Positions 44,472-52,579 of a stretch of 64,000 bases of DNA are shown here, piece by piece. Within the stretch, counting starts at the first letter, position 1; every line of letters starts with the position of its first letter. Source of the DNA: Chitinophaga solisilvae (GTDB lineage: Bacteria; Bacteroidota; Bacteroidia; Chitinophagales; Chitinophagaceae); NCBI RefSeq assembly GCF_009928525.1, contig NZ_JAABOK010000010.1:124001-188000 (forward strand), in the 5' to 3' direction. The notes below the pieces were generated by a model. The model saw only the letters and a list, made by a program, of their open reading frames with translations, had not been told where the DNA came from and did no database searches. Position numbers and translations under genes: made by a program.

Positions 44472-45209
44472 ATGAACAAGATCGTAAAGTATGTATTAAC
44501 GGCACTGCCTGTAGCCATGGTAGCAGGATTATTAATGTCCTTTGTGTGGGCGGGCGACTTTGAAAGGGTAAAAGGCAATGGTAAGGTAGTTTCAGAAAAC
44601 CGTACTGCAGGTAACTTTAAGGATATCAGCACCTCCGCTGTATATAACCTGGTAGTACAGCAGGGAAGCACCAACAGCATCAGGGTAGAGGCAGAAGAAA
44701 ACCTGCAGCAGTATATAGAAACAGTGGTAAAGGGAAATGGGCTGGAAATCCGTACCAAAAGAGGATATAACCTGAATCCTACCAAAGATGTAACGGTATA
44801 TGTTACCACAAAAGAGGTAGGTAATCTTTCTGCCAGCGGGGCCTGCAATATTACCGGCCAGGGGCAGCTGAAAGGCGATAATATGAGTCTGGATCTGAGC
44901 GGCGCTACCAGAGCGGATTTGCATATTACTGCGAAGAAACTGGATGTGGGTATGTCCGGCGCCAGTAAGGTAAACCTTAAAGGCGTTATCGGAGAAGTGA
45001 AATACGAGGCTTCCGGTTCTTCTCAGATTTATGCAGATGAGCTGCAGTCGCAGCAGGTAGTTGTGGAAATGTCCGGAGCTGGCGATGCCAGGGTGTTTGC
45101 AGAGAAAAAGCTGGATGTACAGGTATCCGGCGTAGCCAAGGTGAAGTATAAAGGAGAGCCCAGCATTACCAAATCTGTATCCGGAATGGGCCGGATCAGC
45201 AAGCTGTAA
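44472..45209 (+). CDS. Exported DUF2807 (head-GIN) domain protein
   Basis: The 245-residue protein has an N-terminal membrane/signal segment (LPVAMVAGLLMSFVWAGDF) and then a DUF2807 beta-helix: FKDISTSAVYNLVVQQGS, followed by repeated GAT/GAS turns (DLSGATRADLHITAKKLDVGMSGASKV) and the final VSGVAKVKYKGEPSI. DUF2807 proteins are common surface or periplasmic beta-helices in Bacteroidota. It lies 51 bases after the DUF4097 gene and is followed by a terminator, so it closes the operon. Confidence 0.85.
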   Translation: MNKIVKYVLTALPVAMVAGLLMSFVWAGDFERVKGNGKVVSENRTAGNFKDISTSAVYNLVVQQGSTNSIRVEAEENLQQYIETVVKGNGLEIRTKRGYNLNPTKDVTVYVTTKEVGNLSASGACNITGQGQLKGDNMSLDLSGATRADLHITAKKLDVGMSGASKVNLKGVIGEVKYEASGSSQIYADELQSQQVVVEMSGAGDARVFAEKKLDVQVSGVAKVKYKGEPSITKSVSGMGRISKL

Positions 45210-45238
45210 TTTTTTTAGATTTAGATTTATATATTCCG

Positions 45239-45269
45239 GCAGGTAGCTCACTACCTGCTTTTTCTTTTT
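45239..45269 (+). terminator. Rho-independent terminator of the ECF operon
   Basis: GCAGGTAG and CTACCTGC pair perfectly around CTCA, followed by TTTTTCTTTTT. Confidence 0.92.
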
Positions 45270-45303
45270 ATATTTGTCCCTCTAATATAAAATTTTTTAA
45301 GTT

Positions 45304-45795
45304 ATGCCGTCCTTTGATATTGTTAGTAAAGTTGATTTACAGACTTTGGATAATGCCGTTAACACTGTGAAGAAAGAGATCACCAACCGGTTTGATTTTA
45401 AGGGGTCGCATGTGGTGATGGAGCTGAATAAGAAAGAAATGATCCTGGATGTGGAGGTAGACAGTGATATGAAGCTGGGCCAGCTGCTGGATGTGCTGAT
45501 CAGCCGTTCCATGCGTCAGGGGCTGGAGGCTTCCATATATGATCAGAGCAAGGAACCTTACCAGAGCGGAAAGGTGTATAAGAAGCAGATACCTGTCAGA
45601 AATGGTATCAAACAGGAGGATGCCAAAAAGATTGTAAAGCTGATAAAAGATGCAGGATTAAAGGTACAGGCAGCCATTATGGACGATATTGTACGGGTAA
45701 CCGGCAAGAAAATTGATGATTTACAGGATGTTATACAATTGTGCAGAAATGCTGATTTAGGTATACCTTTGCAGTATATCAATATGAAATCCTGA
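45304..45795 (+). CDS. yajQ: YajQ-family nucleotide-binding protein
   Basis: The 163-residue protein matches the YajQ family in full (MPSFDIVSKVDLQTLDNAVN at the start; NRFDFKGSHVVMELNKKE; VRVTGKKIDDLQDVIQLCR). Homologues in other bacteria bind cyclic-di-GMP or nucleotides and act as regulators or chaperone-like proteins; which applies here is unknown. Length and ends are canonical. L31 follows after a promoter of its own. Confidence 0.94.
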   Translation: MPSFDIVSKVDLQTLDNAVNTVKKEITNRFDFKGSHVVMELNKKEMILDVEVDSDMKLGQLLDVLISRSMRQGLEASIYDQSKEPYQSGKVYKKQIPVRNGIKQEDAKKIVKLIKDAGLKVQAAIMDDIVRVTGKKIDDLQDVIQLCRNADLGIPLQYINMKS

Positions 45796-45811
45796 TTTTT
45801 TTAGAATATTC

Positions 45812-45842
45812 TTTGGGTGTAAAATAATTTTTGTTACCTTTG
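45812..45842 (+). promoter_or_regulatory. Perfect -33/-7 promoter of the L31 gene
   Basis: TTTG at 45812-45815, a 19-base spacer and TACCTTTG at 45835-45842 match the Bacteroidota consensus TTTG-N19-TAnnTTTG exactly. Transcription would begin near 45848, giving a leader of about 22 bases to the ATG at 45870. A TTG in the coding frame at 45831 falls inside the promoter and is not the start. Confidence 0.88.
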
Positions 45843-45869
45843 CACCCTGTATTTACAATAATTTTTGAT

Positions 45870-46121
45870 ATGAAACAGGGAATCCATCCGGAAAATTACA
45901 GATTCGTGATATTTAAAGATATGTCAAACGGACACAGCTTTTTAAGCCGTTCCACTGCTCCTTCCAAAGAAACTGCGAAGTGGGAAGATGGTAATGAGTA
46001 TCCGTTGATTAAGTTGGAAATTTCCAATACTTCTCACCCTTTCTATACTGGTAAGAACGTATTGGTGGATACTGCAGGACGTATCGATAAATTCAACAAA
46101 CGCTACGCTAAAAAAGGCTAG
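45870..46121 (+). CDS. rpmE2: 50S ribosomal protein L31, type B (zinc-free)
   Basis: The 83-residue protein is the C-minus paralogue of L31 (MKQGIHPENYRFVIFKDMS, then STAPSKETAKWEDGNEYPL and SHPFYTGKN). It lacks the zinc-binding Cys residues, as in type B L31 proteins that replace zinc-loaded L31 under zinc shortage in several bacteria. Here it may be the only L31. The start ATG is fixed by the L31 N-terminus and the promoter just upstream. Confidence 0.96.
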   Translation: MKQGIHPENYRFVIFKDMSNGHSFLSRSTAPSKETAKWEDGNEYPLIKLEISNTSHPFYTGKNVLVDTAGRIDKFNKRYAKKG

Positions 46122-46142
46122 TCGCTTTGTAAAGATATTTTT

Positions 46143-46172
46143 AAATCCCATCGGCTTTCTCGATGGGATTTT
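46143..46172 (+). terminator. Rho-independent terminator after L31
   Basis: AAATCCCATCG and CGATGGGATTT pair perfectly around GCTTTCT... and are followed by a T-run. Confidence 0.92.
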
Positions 46173-46187
46173 TTATTTTTAGACCCT

Positions 46188-47369
46188 ATGGAGCGTAACT
46201 ACATTCTTTTTGACACGCCCGTACGTGACTTGTTATACCCCTTTACACATACAAGACCCATCGCCGCCTGCAGAGTAGGTATACTTACCATTCAGGAAAA
46301 GTGGGAGCATTGGGTGGGTACAGGAGTAAGTCATTTCACTGTACCACATTTACAGGAAAAATTTCCTTTACATAAATCAGGAGAATCAGTTGAGCAGGTG
46401 TTGATCAGCGGGCATATATTGCCTGATGCGGAACTGGTGGCGGCTATAAAAGCCCTGCAGCCGGATCAGGAGCTGTACAAGGATAATCACCTGCTGGCCA
46501 AAGTGGTGGTGGGTAAGGAAGCGCACCTGATAGCTGCCGGAAACCGTAAGAACTATGACGGGCCGGTAACCGCTGTTTATTATCCCTGGGATATATTTAT
46601 GCTGAATGACAAAGCTATCCGCGCGGATTATGCATTGCTGACAGAGGGCCGGGTATCAGCCGGTATTTCTCCGGCCAACCAGGTGGTCAATGCAGCAGAT
46701 ATTTTTCTGGAACCAGGCGCCAACGTAGCATGCAGTGTGCTGAATGCGTCCACAGGACCCATATATATAGGTAAAGGCGCTCAGGTTATGGAAGGGTGCC
46801 TGATCCGCGGGCCGTTTGCCCTGGGGGAAGGCGGTGTGCTGAAAATGGGGACCAAAGTATATGGCGCCACCACGCTGGGCCCTTACTGTACCGGCGGGGG
46901 AGAAATCAAGAACAGTGTTTTTTTCGGATATTCCAATAAAGGGCATGACGGATATATCGGGGATGCTGTGATCGGAGAGTGGTGCAACCTGGGCGCAAAT
47001 ACGTCCTGCTCCAATGTGAAGAACAATGCTGCGCCCGTAAAAGTATGGATGGAAGCTAAGCGGCAGGCTATGGCTGCCGGGCAGAAATGCGGCGTGCTGA
47101 TGGGAGATTATACCCGTTGCGGCATTAATACCATGTTGAATACAGGCACAGTTGCCGGTGTTTCCTGCAATATTTTCGGGGATGGGTTTCCGCCATCCTT
47201 CGTGCCTTCCTTTACCTGGGGGCTGCACGAAGGCAGCGTAACCTACCGGTTGCAGGAAGCGTTGCGGGATGCAGGCGCCTGGATGCGGATGAAAGGCCGG
47301 GAGATGAGCGCTGCAGAGGAAAAGTTACTGGAGGCCGTGTATGAACAAACAAGTGCAAACAGACCTTAA
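46188..47369 (+). CDS. GlmU-like putative sugar-nucleotidyltransferase with left-handed beta-helix
   Basis: The 393-residue protein has an N-terminal half (FDTPVRDLLYPFTHTRPIA, residues 8-26; VGILTIQEKWEHW) related to sugar-1-phosphate nucleotidyltransferases but without the classic G-G-x-G-T-R-L loop. The C-terminal half has hexapeptide-type repeats forming a left-handed beta-helix (VMEGCLIRGPFALGEGGVL; GEWCNLGANTSCSNVKNN; GDYTRCGINTMLNTGTV), as in GlmU acetyltransferases. In Bacteroidota it often sits beside tpiA, as here. The exact substrate is unresolved. Confidence 0.85.
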   Translation: MERNYILFDTPVRDLLYPFTHTRPIAACRVGILTIQEKWEHWVGTGVSHFTVPHLQEKFPLHKSGESVEQVLISGHILPDAELVAAIKALQPDQELYKDNHLLAKVVVGKEAHLIAAGNRKNYDGPVTAVYYPWDIFMLNDKAIRADYALLTEGRVSAGISPANQVVNAADIFLEPGANVACSVLNASTGPIYIGKGAQVMEGCLIRGPFALGEGGVLKMGTKVYGATTLGPYCTGGGEIKNSVFFGYSNKGHDGYIGDAVIGEWCNLGANTSCSNVKNNAAPVKVWMEAKRQAMAAGQKCGVLMGDYTRCGINTMLNTGTVAGVSCNIFGDGFPPSFVPSFTWGLHEGSVTYRLQEALRDAGAWMRMKGREMSAAEEKLLEAVYEQTSANRP

Positions 47370-47389
47370 ACTAATATCACAGAATTTAT

Positions 47390-48151
47390 ATGAGAAAGAA
47401 AATTGTTGCAGGTAACTGGAAAATGAACCTTACGCTGGCACAGGGTGAGCAGCTGATTAACGACATTTTACAGGCCGGACTGAAGCTCGCGGAAGGGCAG
47501 GAAGTAGTGGTAGCCACTCCGTTTCCTTATCTGGCCAAGGCCAAGTCGCTGCTGAAGAACTATCCCGGTTATTTTGTAGCAGCACAGAACTGCGCCAGTG
47601 AGAAAGCAGGGGCATTTACCGGCGAAGTATCAGCAGAAATGCTGCAGTCTGTAGGGGTAGACTATGTCATCATCGGTCACTCTGAAAGAAGGGAATATTT
47701 TAATGAAACCAATGCGATACTGGCGAAGAAAGTAGATCTGGCGCTGGCTAACGGGTTGAAGCCTATTTTCTGCTGTGGCGAGCCGCTGGCAGTAAGACAG
47801 GCGGAAACGCAGAATGAATATGTGGCAAAGCAGCTGGAGGAAAGTCTGTATCACCTGACTGCAGAGCAGTTAAAGCAGGTAGTGATTGCGTATGAACCTA
47901 TCTGGGCGATTGGTACCGGATTAACGGCGAGTGCTGGTCAGGCGCAGGATATGCACGCATTTATCCGCGGGCAGATTGCTAATAAATTTGGCAGGGAGGC
48001 AGCGTTGCACCTGACGATCCTTTACGGAGGCAGCGCGAAGCCGGGTAATGCGGCAGAACTGTTTGCCAATCCGGATGTAGATGGTGGTCTGATTGGCGGC
48101 GCTTCCCTGGTAGCGGCCGATTTTGCCGCTATTATTTCCAGCCTGTCCTAA
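47390..48151 (+). CDS. tpiA: Triosephosphate isomerase
   Basis: The 253-residue glycolytic enzyme interconverts DHAP and glyceraldehyde-3-phosphate. It shows GNWKMNLTLAQGE (about 7-19), the catalytic His in IIGHSERREYF, the catalytic Glu in VIAYEPIWAIGTG and the phosphate-binding LYGGSAKPGNA. Length and motifs are standard. It begins 20 bases after the GlmU-like gene, so the two are probably one operon, ended by the strong hairpin just downstream. Confidence 0.97.
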   Translation: MRKKIVAGNWKMNLTLAQGEQLINDILQAGLKLAEGQEVVVATPFPYLAKAKSLLKNYPGYFVAAQNCASEKAGAFTGEVSAEMLQSVGVDYVIIGHSERREYFNETNAILAKKVDLALANGLKPIFCCGEPLAVRQAETQNEYVAKQLEESLYHLTAEQLKQVVIAYEPIWAIGTGLTASAGQAQDMHAFIRGQIANKFGREAALHLTILYGGSAKPGNAAELFANPDVDGGLIGGASLVAADFAAIISSLS

Positions 48152-48165
48152 AAAATAAATCGCTG

Positions 48166-48199
48166 AAATACGCAGCAGTAAAGCGCTGCGTATTTTTTT
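48166..48199 (+). terminator. Rho-independent terminator after tpiA
   Basis: AATACGCAGC and GCTGCGTATT pair perfectly around 8 bases, followed by a run of T's. Confidence 0.92.
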
Positions 48200-48242
48200 A
48201 GTATAAAATGCTAAAAAAATTAGTATTTCCGGAAAAAGATTG

Positions 48243-48250
48243 TATATTTG
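48243..48250 (+). promoter_or_regulatory. Predicted -7 element upstream of the 2H-like gene
   Basis: TATATTTG fits TAnnTTTG and lies 38 bases before the ATG at 48289. No TTTG is found at -33. Confidence 0.55.
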
Positions 48251-48288
48251 TATTGTCATTCTAACAGGAAGAATTAAAATATCAGGTT

Positions 48289-48888
48289 ATGAATACGAAT
48301 TATGAAATTTCGGAAGTGTTATTTGATTATCTGCTGGTAGTTAATCCCGATGTGGTGGTAACGAAAGATGTGGCCCGGATACGCCAGTATATTGCTGCAA
48401 CACTGAATGATGGTGTGGCGGTAGCTGCACCGGTACATGTTGCATTGTTCAGGTCTGAATTTCCGGAGCGTTTCGAAGAAGATTTCATTGCTATGATTGA
48501 AGAGGTGGCAAAGAGGCAGTCAGGTTTTGCGATTTATACTTCCCGGCTGGAGGCAGCCAGGAATGCTGATGGCAGACACAGTATACTGATTAATGTCGCT
48601 AATCCAAAACCGTTGACAGAACTGCACAAGAGTGTGATGCAGGCTTTTGAACTGAAGCCGCAGACATATTTCAAACCGCATATGGTGGTGTCCCGCGGCC
48701 TGGAAGATGCTGCTATAGAAAAGATATTGCCGGCACTGACGAAACAATTGTTTGTGCGTAGCTTCAACTGCCATTGTTTTACTTTGTTGAAGCGGCCTGC
48801 CGGCGGAGGAAAATATGAAAAAGTAAGAGATATCGTGTTCGGAGATATCGAACATCTGACAGGATCATTATTCAACTATGCTGCTTAA
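48289..48888 (+). CDS. 2H-phosphoesterase-like (2'-5' RNA ligase superfamily) protein, degenerate motifs
   Basis: The 199-residue protein has two H-x-h-x-like motifs spaced as in the 2H superfamily: P-V-H-V-A-L-F (about 52) and P-H-M-V-V-S-R (about 126). In active 2H enzymes the motif is H-h-[TS]-h. Here the third position is Ala in the first copy and Val in the second, so catalysis is doubtful. It may be a nucleotide- or RNA-binding relative. It has its own promoter and no functional neighbours. Confidence 0.65.
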   Translation: MNTNYEISEVLFDYLLVVNPDVVVTKDVARIRQYIAATLNDGVAVAAPVHVALFRSEFPERFEEDFIAMIEEVAKRQSGFAIYTSRLEAARNADGRHSILINVANPKPLTELHKSVMQAFELKPQTYFKPHMVVSRGLEDAAIEKILPALTKQLFVRSFNCHCFTLLKRPAGGGKYEKVRDIVFGDIEHLTGSLFNYAA

Positions 48889-49215
48889 CAGCAGCTTCAT
48901 TGTCTGGATCGGGAAGAGCGGATCAGAGGATGCATCGGTTTGATGGAAATTGAACGAATCACCTGGTATGATACCTGCGAGGTAAGCATATCATTACTGT
49001 AACCCCAGTTTCAATTTTCGTCTGTAGTTTGTTTCCCTCAAGTTAACCATTTCTCTGTCTTCCCTTGTTGTTTACACTTTAGCGATCAGCCATGCGCGTG
49101 TTGAGTGTAACAGGATTATCATTAAATTCGTTTGATGAATTGCAGCCGTCAAAGCGGCGTATGATGCTGATCCGTCGATTCCCGAATTTCAGACACCCGG
49201 AATAACCATTTTACT
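48889..49215. other. 327-base spacer without a supported gene
   Basis: I see no promoter consensus, no strong hairpin and no credible frame. The stretch is of ordinary composition and may be a remnant or a long leader of the acylphosphatase gene. Confidence 0.4.
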
Positions 49216-49512
49216 ATGACAACCAGATCAATTGTGCACAAAGAAATCCTTGTCCGTGGCCAGGTTCAGGGTGTGGGGTATAGGGCTAATGCCAAACATA
49301 TAGCTGATTTATTAGGCGTGCAGGGAATGATTAAGAACATGCCGGACAGAAGTGTATGGATTCTGGCAGAAGCAGAAGAGTCGGTGATGGATAATTTTCT
49401 GGCATGGTGCCGAAAAGGACCAGCCTTCTCAAAAGTTACAGAGATGGAAATTACCATGGGAGCTGTGCAGCATATCCAGGGATTTACCATTCTTCCTTCA
49501 GGTAATAAATAA
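49216..49512 (+). CDS. acyP: Acylphosphatase
   Basis: The 98-residue protein hydrolyses carboxyl-phosphate bonds. The signature V-R-G-x-V-Q-G-V-G-Y-R is present with catalytic Arg23, and Asn41 lies in M-I-K-N-M-P. The following residue pattern (KNMPDRSVWILAEAEE) replaces the usual N-x-x-D-G-x-V-E with D-R-S-V-W, a modest deviation. It is monocistronic. The fold is a ferredoxin-like alpha/beta. Confidence 0.92.
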   Translation: MTTRSIVHKEILVRGQVQGVGYRANAKHIADLLGVQGMIKNMPDRSVWILAEAEESVMDNFLAWCRKGPAFSKVTEMEITMGAVQHIQGFTILPSGNK

Positions 49513-49912
49513 AACGTTACAGATAACAGACAGGAGAGCCGGTGGGAATGTGATCCTGCTGTGGTAGTTTATTGCAGACAATATTCCGAAAAAAGAAGTG
49601 TCCTTCCAGGATTATAAATCAGTTCAGCTACTGCTAACTACTATCCTTCCATATATGCCTGGTTAAATAACAGGCAACGGTGTTCCCTCTTATGCCAACT
49701 TAAATACAACGGTAAACCAATGAAAAAATAAAAGCGCAAAGAATTTGATGGCCCGCTGTAAGCAACTCCAGCCATATCATTCTTCGCGCTTTTATTATTA
49801 TGAACGTTATTACACTATACTTTTAAATGTGTGACCGTCGTTATTCGTTTATTCTTCACCGTTACACAGAAAAAATCTTTGCGGCCTCACACTGTATCCG
49901 GGTTTCAGCTCA
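49513..49912. terminator. 400-base convergent spacer with a long imperfect hairpin
   Basis: AATAAAAGCGCAAAGAAT at 49727-49744 pairs with ATTCTTCGCGCTTTTATT at 49780-49797 with one mismatch. An inner GATGGC/GCCATATC pairing continues the stem. With A- and T-runs on the outside it can end transcription of both the acylphosphatase and the M56 peptidase genes. Bases 49513-49726 and 49798-49912 hold nothing I can name. Confidence 0.7.
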
Positions 49913-52012
49913 TCAGTCTTCTACGCTGATGGAAAGATTACCCTGACGTTTCTGGTGAATGGTGATGTTTTTATTCTTTAACACATCTTTGTATCTGGCA
50001 GCAACATCGTCAGCAACTTTTTTGCCATCAATATACAGTCCGGAGTTATTTTTCTCAATCAGAAAGGATTTGCTGGGGTCAATCAGTTTGTCATCTGCAA
50101 AGCGTTTGATAATGCTGCGGTGTTCCTGGCGGTTTTCCTCTGCTTTGGCACGTGCTTCCTCTGCTTTATCGCGTGCTTCGTCTGCCCGCTGCCTGGCTTT
50201 CTCTGAGCGGCTGCTTGATTCTTCAAATGATTTCTGCCGTTTTTCCATCCTGTCAGCCATATCTCTGTGAGAATCTTCCATAGCTTTTATTCTGTCTTTG
50301 TTAAAGGCTGCCATATGCTGGCGGGCTTCTTTCATGGATTTTTCCACGATTACCCTGTTTTCTTTCCAGACTCTTTCGACATTTTTATTTACTTCCTTCC
50401 ATCTTTCGCTGTCTTTAAAAGAGGTTTGATAGGCTTGCTGGATATCTTTATTGATCTGATCCCAGTTGATATTTTTCAGGGCTTCAGCGGCATGCTGCTG
50501 CGCTTTTTGGGTTTCTGCCGCGATAGCTTTCCAGTCAACATTTTCGGTTGCTGCTTTTGCTTCTGCCTGTATTCTTTTCAGATCTACTTCCTGGAGCTGT
50601 TTCATGGCCTGCTGTACGCTTTTCTGTGCCTCGCGTACCTGTGCCCTGATTTTACTGGCATCGCCGGTATACTTGCGCATTTGTGGAACGGAGTCCGGCT
50701 GATAGACCCATATTTTGGATTCTCTGTCATAGAGCGTGCCGTTGAATGGTACTTCCGGAGCATCCGGTATTTCCGGTGGCGCAGGTGGCAGCGGCATAGC
50801 ATCCGGTAATGGTGCTGCTTCCGGGGTGTCTGGTGTTGCAGGTGCCTCCGGTGTTTCAGCAGGTGCAGGCGTTGGTGGCGCCGGTGGTACAGCTGGCATG
50901 GATGTACGCTGTGCAACCGGTACTGTCGCGGGCAGGATGGTATCTGCTGCCATCAGGGATTTATCGGCAGTACGGTTATTCTTACCTGTCACCGGGTTTA
51001 ACCAGGCGATGGAAATCAGGCCGGTGGCGATGATGAGAACTGCTAAGAATTTCTGACTATAGTTAAGATGCTTTGTTTTCATCTCCATAATGCGTTTAAT
51101 TCGGTAAAACAGATGTTGTTTATTGTCTGCAGCAGCCATAGACAACGGGTTGGCGGTTAACCGGTATTGTTCCAGCGCAACCAGGGCCTGGGCATAGTGC
51201 ATGGGTTGCGCGGTGCTTGCAATCACAAGGTCGTCGCAACAGTGTTCCCTTTCCTGGCGTATTATTCGTGAAATAAGCCATACAAAAGGATTGAAGAAAA
51301 GAATGGTTTCAACAATTGATTGGAAGATATTCAACAGATAATCATTGCGTTTTACATGTGCCAGCTCGTGCAGCAAAATAGCTTCCAGCTGGGCTTCCGT
51401 GAGGTTGTTAACCATCGCGATGGGAACTAATATCACGGGTTTGAGAAATCCGAGCATCACAGGTACGTGTACATATCTTGATACCAGCAGTTTCACTTTC
51501 CGTGGCAGCGCCAGTTGTGCTGCGAGGTGTTCCAGGTGTTTCTCCCAGGCAGTGCCCATAGATTCCACCTGTGTGGTACGGATCTGCTGCAGCTGTACCA
51601 GGTCCGATACAAACTTGACAGCCATCAGCAGCATACCGGCGATATACAGGCTTACCAGCGCCGGGAAACAGAATTCGAGGTTAGGGAATAACCAGACCAT
51701 CTGCGTCTGGCTGGGATAAGGTGCAGCAGCCTGTATGGCGCCGGCAGCCATATCTGTTCCTGTATACTGTACCAGTAATTTTTGCGTGGCAGATACAGCT
51801 GCCAGCTGCTGATACAGGGTAATCAGGAACCAGGTGAATATACCCGCCAGGGAAACAACAGACAGATTATACTTGATCCTGGCACTCGCCATCGGCCATA
51901 GCTTGAGCACTACTCTCAGGCACGCATATACGAAAAATGCCTGCCAGATAGCGTGTAGAATTGCCCATCCGAGCGCATGTACCAGGTTGCCGGTAATAGG
52001 TAATAAAGTCAT
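49913..52012 (-). CDS. BlaR1-type M56 metallopeptidase with Pro-rich and coiled-coil extracytoplasmic region
   Basis: The 699-residue product has about four membrane helices in the first 330 residues, holding the M56 zinc motif H-E-L-A-H (215-219) within AILLHELAHVKRND. In the beta-lactam-response paradigm such a peptidase cleaves its partner repressor, here encoded just upstream by the blaI-like gene. The region after the last helix is unusual: no penicillin-binding domain, but a Pro/Ala-rich stretch (about 365-425), then 180 residues of Lys/Glu/Gln-rich coiled coil (EARDKAEEARAKAEENRQE) and a small end domain. The signal is therefore probably not a beta-lactam. Confidence 0.88.
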   Translation of the reverse strand: MTLLPITGNLVHALGWAILHAIWQAFFVYACLRVVLKLWPMASARIKYNLSVVSLAGIFTWFLITLYQQLAAVSATQKLLVQYTGTDMAAGAIQAAAPYPSQTQMVWLFPNLEFCFPALVSLYIAGMLLMAVKFVSDLVQLQQIRTTQVESMGTAWEKHLEHLAAQLALPRKVKLLVSRYVHVPVMLGFLKPVILVPIAMVNNLTEAQLEAILLHELAHVKRNDYLLNIFQSIVETILFFNPFVWLISRIIRQEREHCCDDLVIASTAQPMHYAQALVALEQYRLTANPLSMAAADNKQHLFYRIKRIMEMKTKHLNYSQKFLAVLIIATGLISIAWLNPVTGKNNRTADKSLMAADTILPATVPVAQRTSMPAVPPAPPTPAPAETPEAPATPDTPEAAPLPDAMPLPPAPPEIPDAPEVPFNGTLYDRESKIWVYQPDSVPQMRKYTGDASKIRAQVREAQKSVQQAMKQLQEVDLKRIQAEAKAATENVDWKAIAAETQKAQQHAAEALKNINWDQINKDIQQAYQTSFKDSERWKEVNKNVERVWKENRVIVEKSMKEARQHMAAFNKDRIKAMEDSHRDMADRMEKRQKSFEESSSRSEKARQRADEARDKAEEARAKAEENRQEHRSIIKRFADDKLIDPSKSFLIEKNNSGLYIDGKKVADDVAARYKDVLKNKNITIHQKRQGNLSISVED

Positions 52013-52031
52013 GAGATAAAAATTTTACCTG

Positions 52032-52415
52032 TTATCGTTTTTGTTGTTTTTCTATGGCTGATAAATATTCCCTGATTTTGTCCAGCTCCGCTTCCGAGGA
52101 GTGGTGATGACCCAATGCCTGCATCACCAGCCTGGAGGCCGATCCGCCGAACACGGTGTCTATCATTTTATTCAGCAGCTGTTGCTGCGTTTTTTCCTGT
52201 GAAACAGCTGCACTGTATATATGCGTTTTACTGCTCGTATCGCGGTGCAGCAATTCTTTCTCATGCATAATCTGCATCAGCTTCAGCGTAGTGGTATATC
52301 CTGCCTCTTTGGTAGCGGATAAAATATCATGTACTTCACGCACGGTACTTGCTCCCTTATCCCAAAGGATACCCAGTATTTCCAGTTCGCTTTCTGTAGG
52401 CTTAATCTGTTTCAA
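52032..52415 (-). CDS. BlaI/MecI/CopY-family transcriptional repressor
   Basis: The 127-residue winged-helix protein has the family pattern (LKQIKPTESELEILGILWDKG, STVREVHDIL, GYTTTLKLMQIMHEK) and a C-terminal dimerisation part (FGGSASRLVMQAL). The family's cleavage region lies between the two domains. I chose the TTG at 52413-52415, because the only upstream candidate (TTG 52491-52493) lies within the promoter and would add 26 non-family residues. The M56 peptidase follows after 19 bases, as in blaR1-blaI pairs. Two palindromes overlap its own promoter, indicating autoregulation. Confidence 0.9.
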   Translation of the reverse strand: MKQIKPTESELEILGILWDKGASTVREVHDILSATKEAGYTTTLKLMQIMHEKELLHRDTSSKTHIYSAAVSQEKTQQQLLNKMIDTVFGGSASRLVMQALGHHHSSEAELDKIREYLSAIEKQQKR

Positions 52416-52446
52416 AGTGATGGATTGACGACGATGATTATTGATG

Positions 52447-52462
52447 TACGAATATCTTCGTA
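52447..52462 (-). promoter_or_regulatory. Operator candidate 2 of the blaI-like gene
   Basis: TACGAA-TATC-TTCGTA is a perfect 6-4-6 inverted repeat directly downstream of the -7 element, covering the predicted transcription start. Its centre lies 23 bases from the second palindrome. Confidence 0.8.
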
Positions 52463-52463
52463 T

Positions 52464-52494
52464 CAAATGTACGATAGTTTTCGTAAATGCCAAA
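52464..52494 (-). promoter_or_regulatory. Perfect -33/-7 promoter of the blaI-like operon
   Basis: Read on the minus strand: TTTG (52491-52494), a 19-base spacer and TACATTTG (52464-52471), an exact match to the Bacteroidota consensus. The start point lies near 52458 and the TTG start codon about 43 bases beyond it. Confidence 0.88.
52470..52485 (-). promoter_or_regulatory. Operator candidate 1 of the blaI-like gene
   Basis: TACGA-TAGTTT-TCGTA is a 5-6-5 inverted repeat located in the promoter spacer and touching the -7 element. It shares TACGA/TCGTA half-sites with the palindrome at 52447-52462. Confidence 0.8.
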
Positions 52495-52579
52495 AAAAAG
52501 AGAATTTATGTGACCGGCGCGGATAAAAAAGGATAAGCGGGCAGGTGAAGCAGCACCTGCCTGCTGTAAGATGGAATAG

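Noticed and set aside
45831..45869. Longer L31 with start at 45831
   Set aside because: That codon is inside the perfect promoter, and L31 begins MKQGIHP.
49913..52493. Beta-lactam resistance locus
   Set aside because: The BlaI/BlaR1-type pair has no beta-lactamase neighbour and the sensor lacks a penicillin-binding domain.
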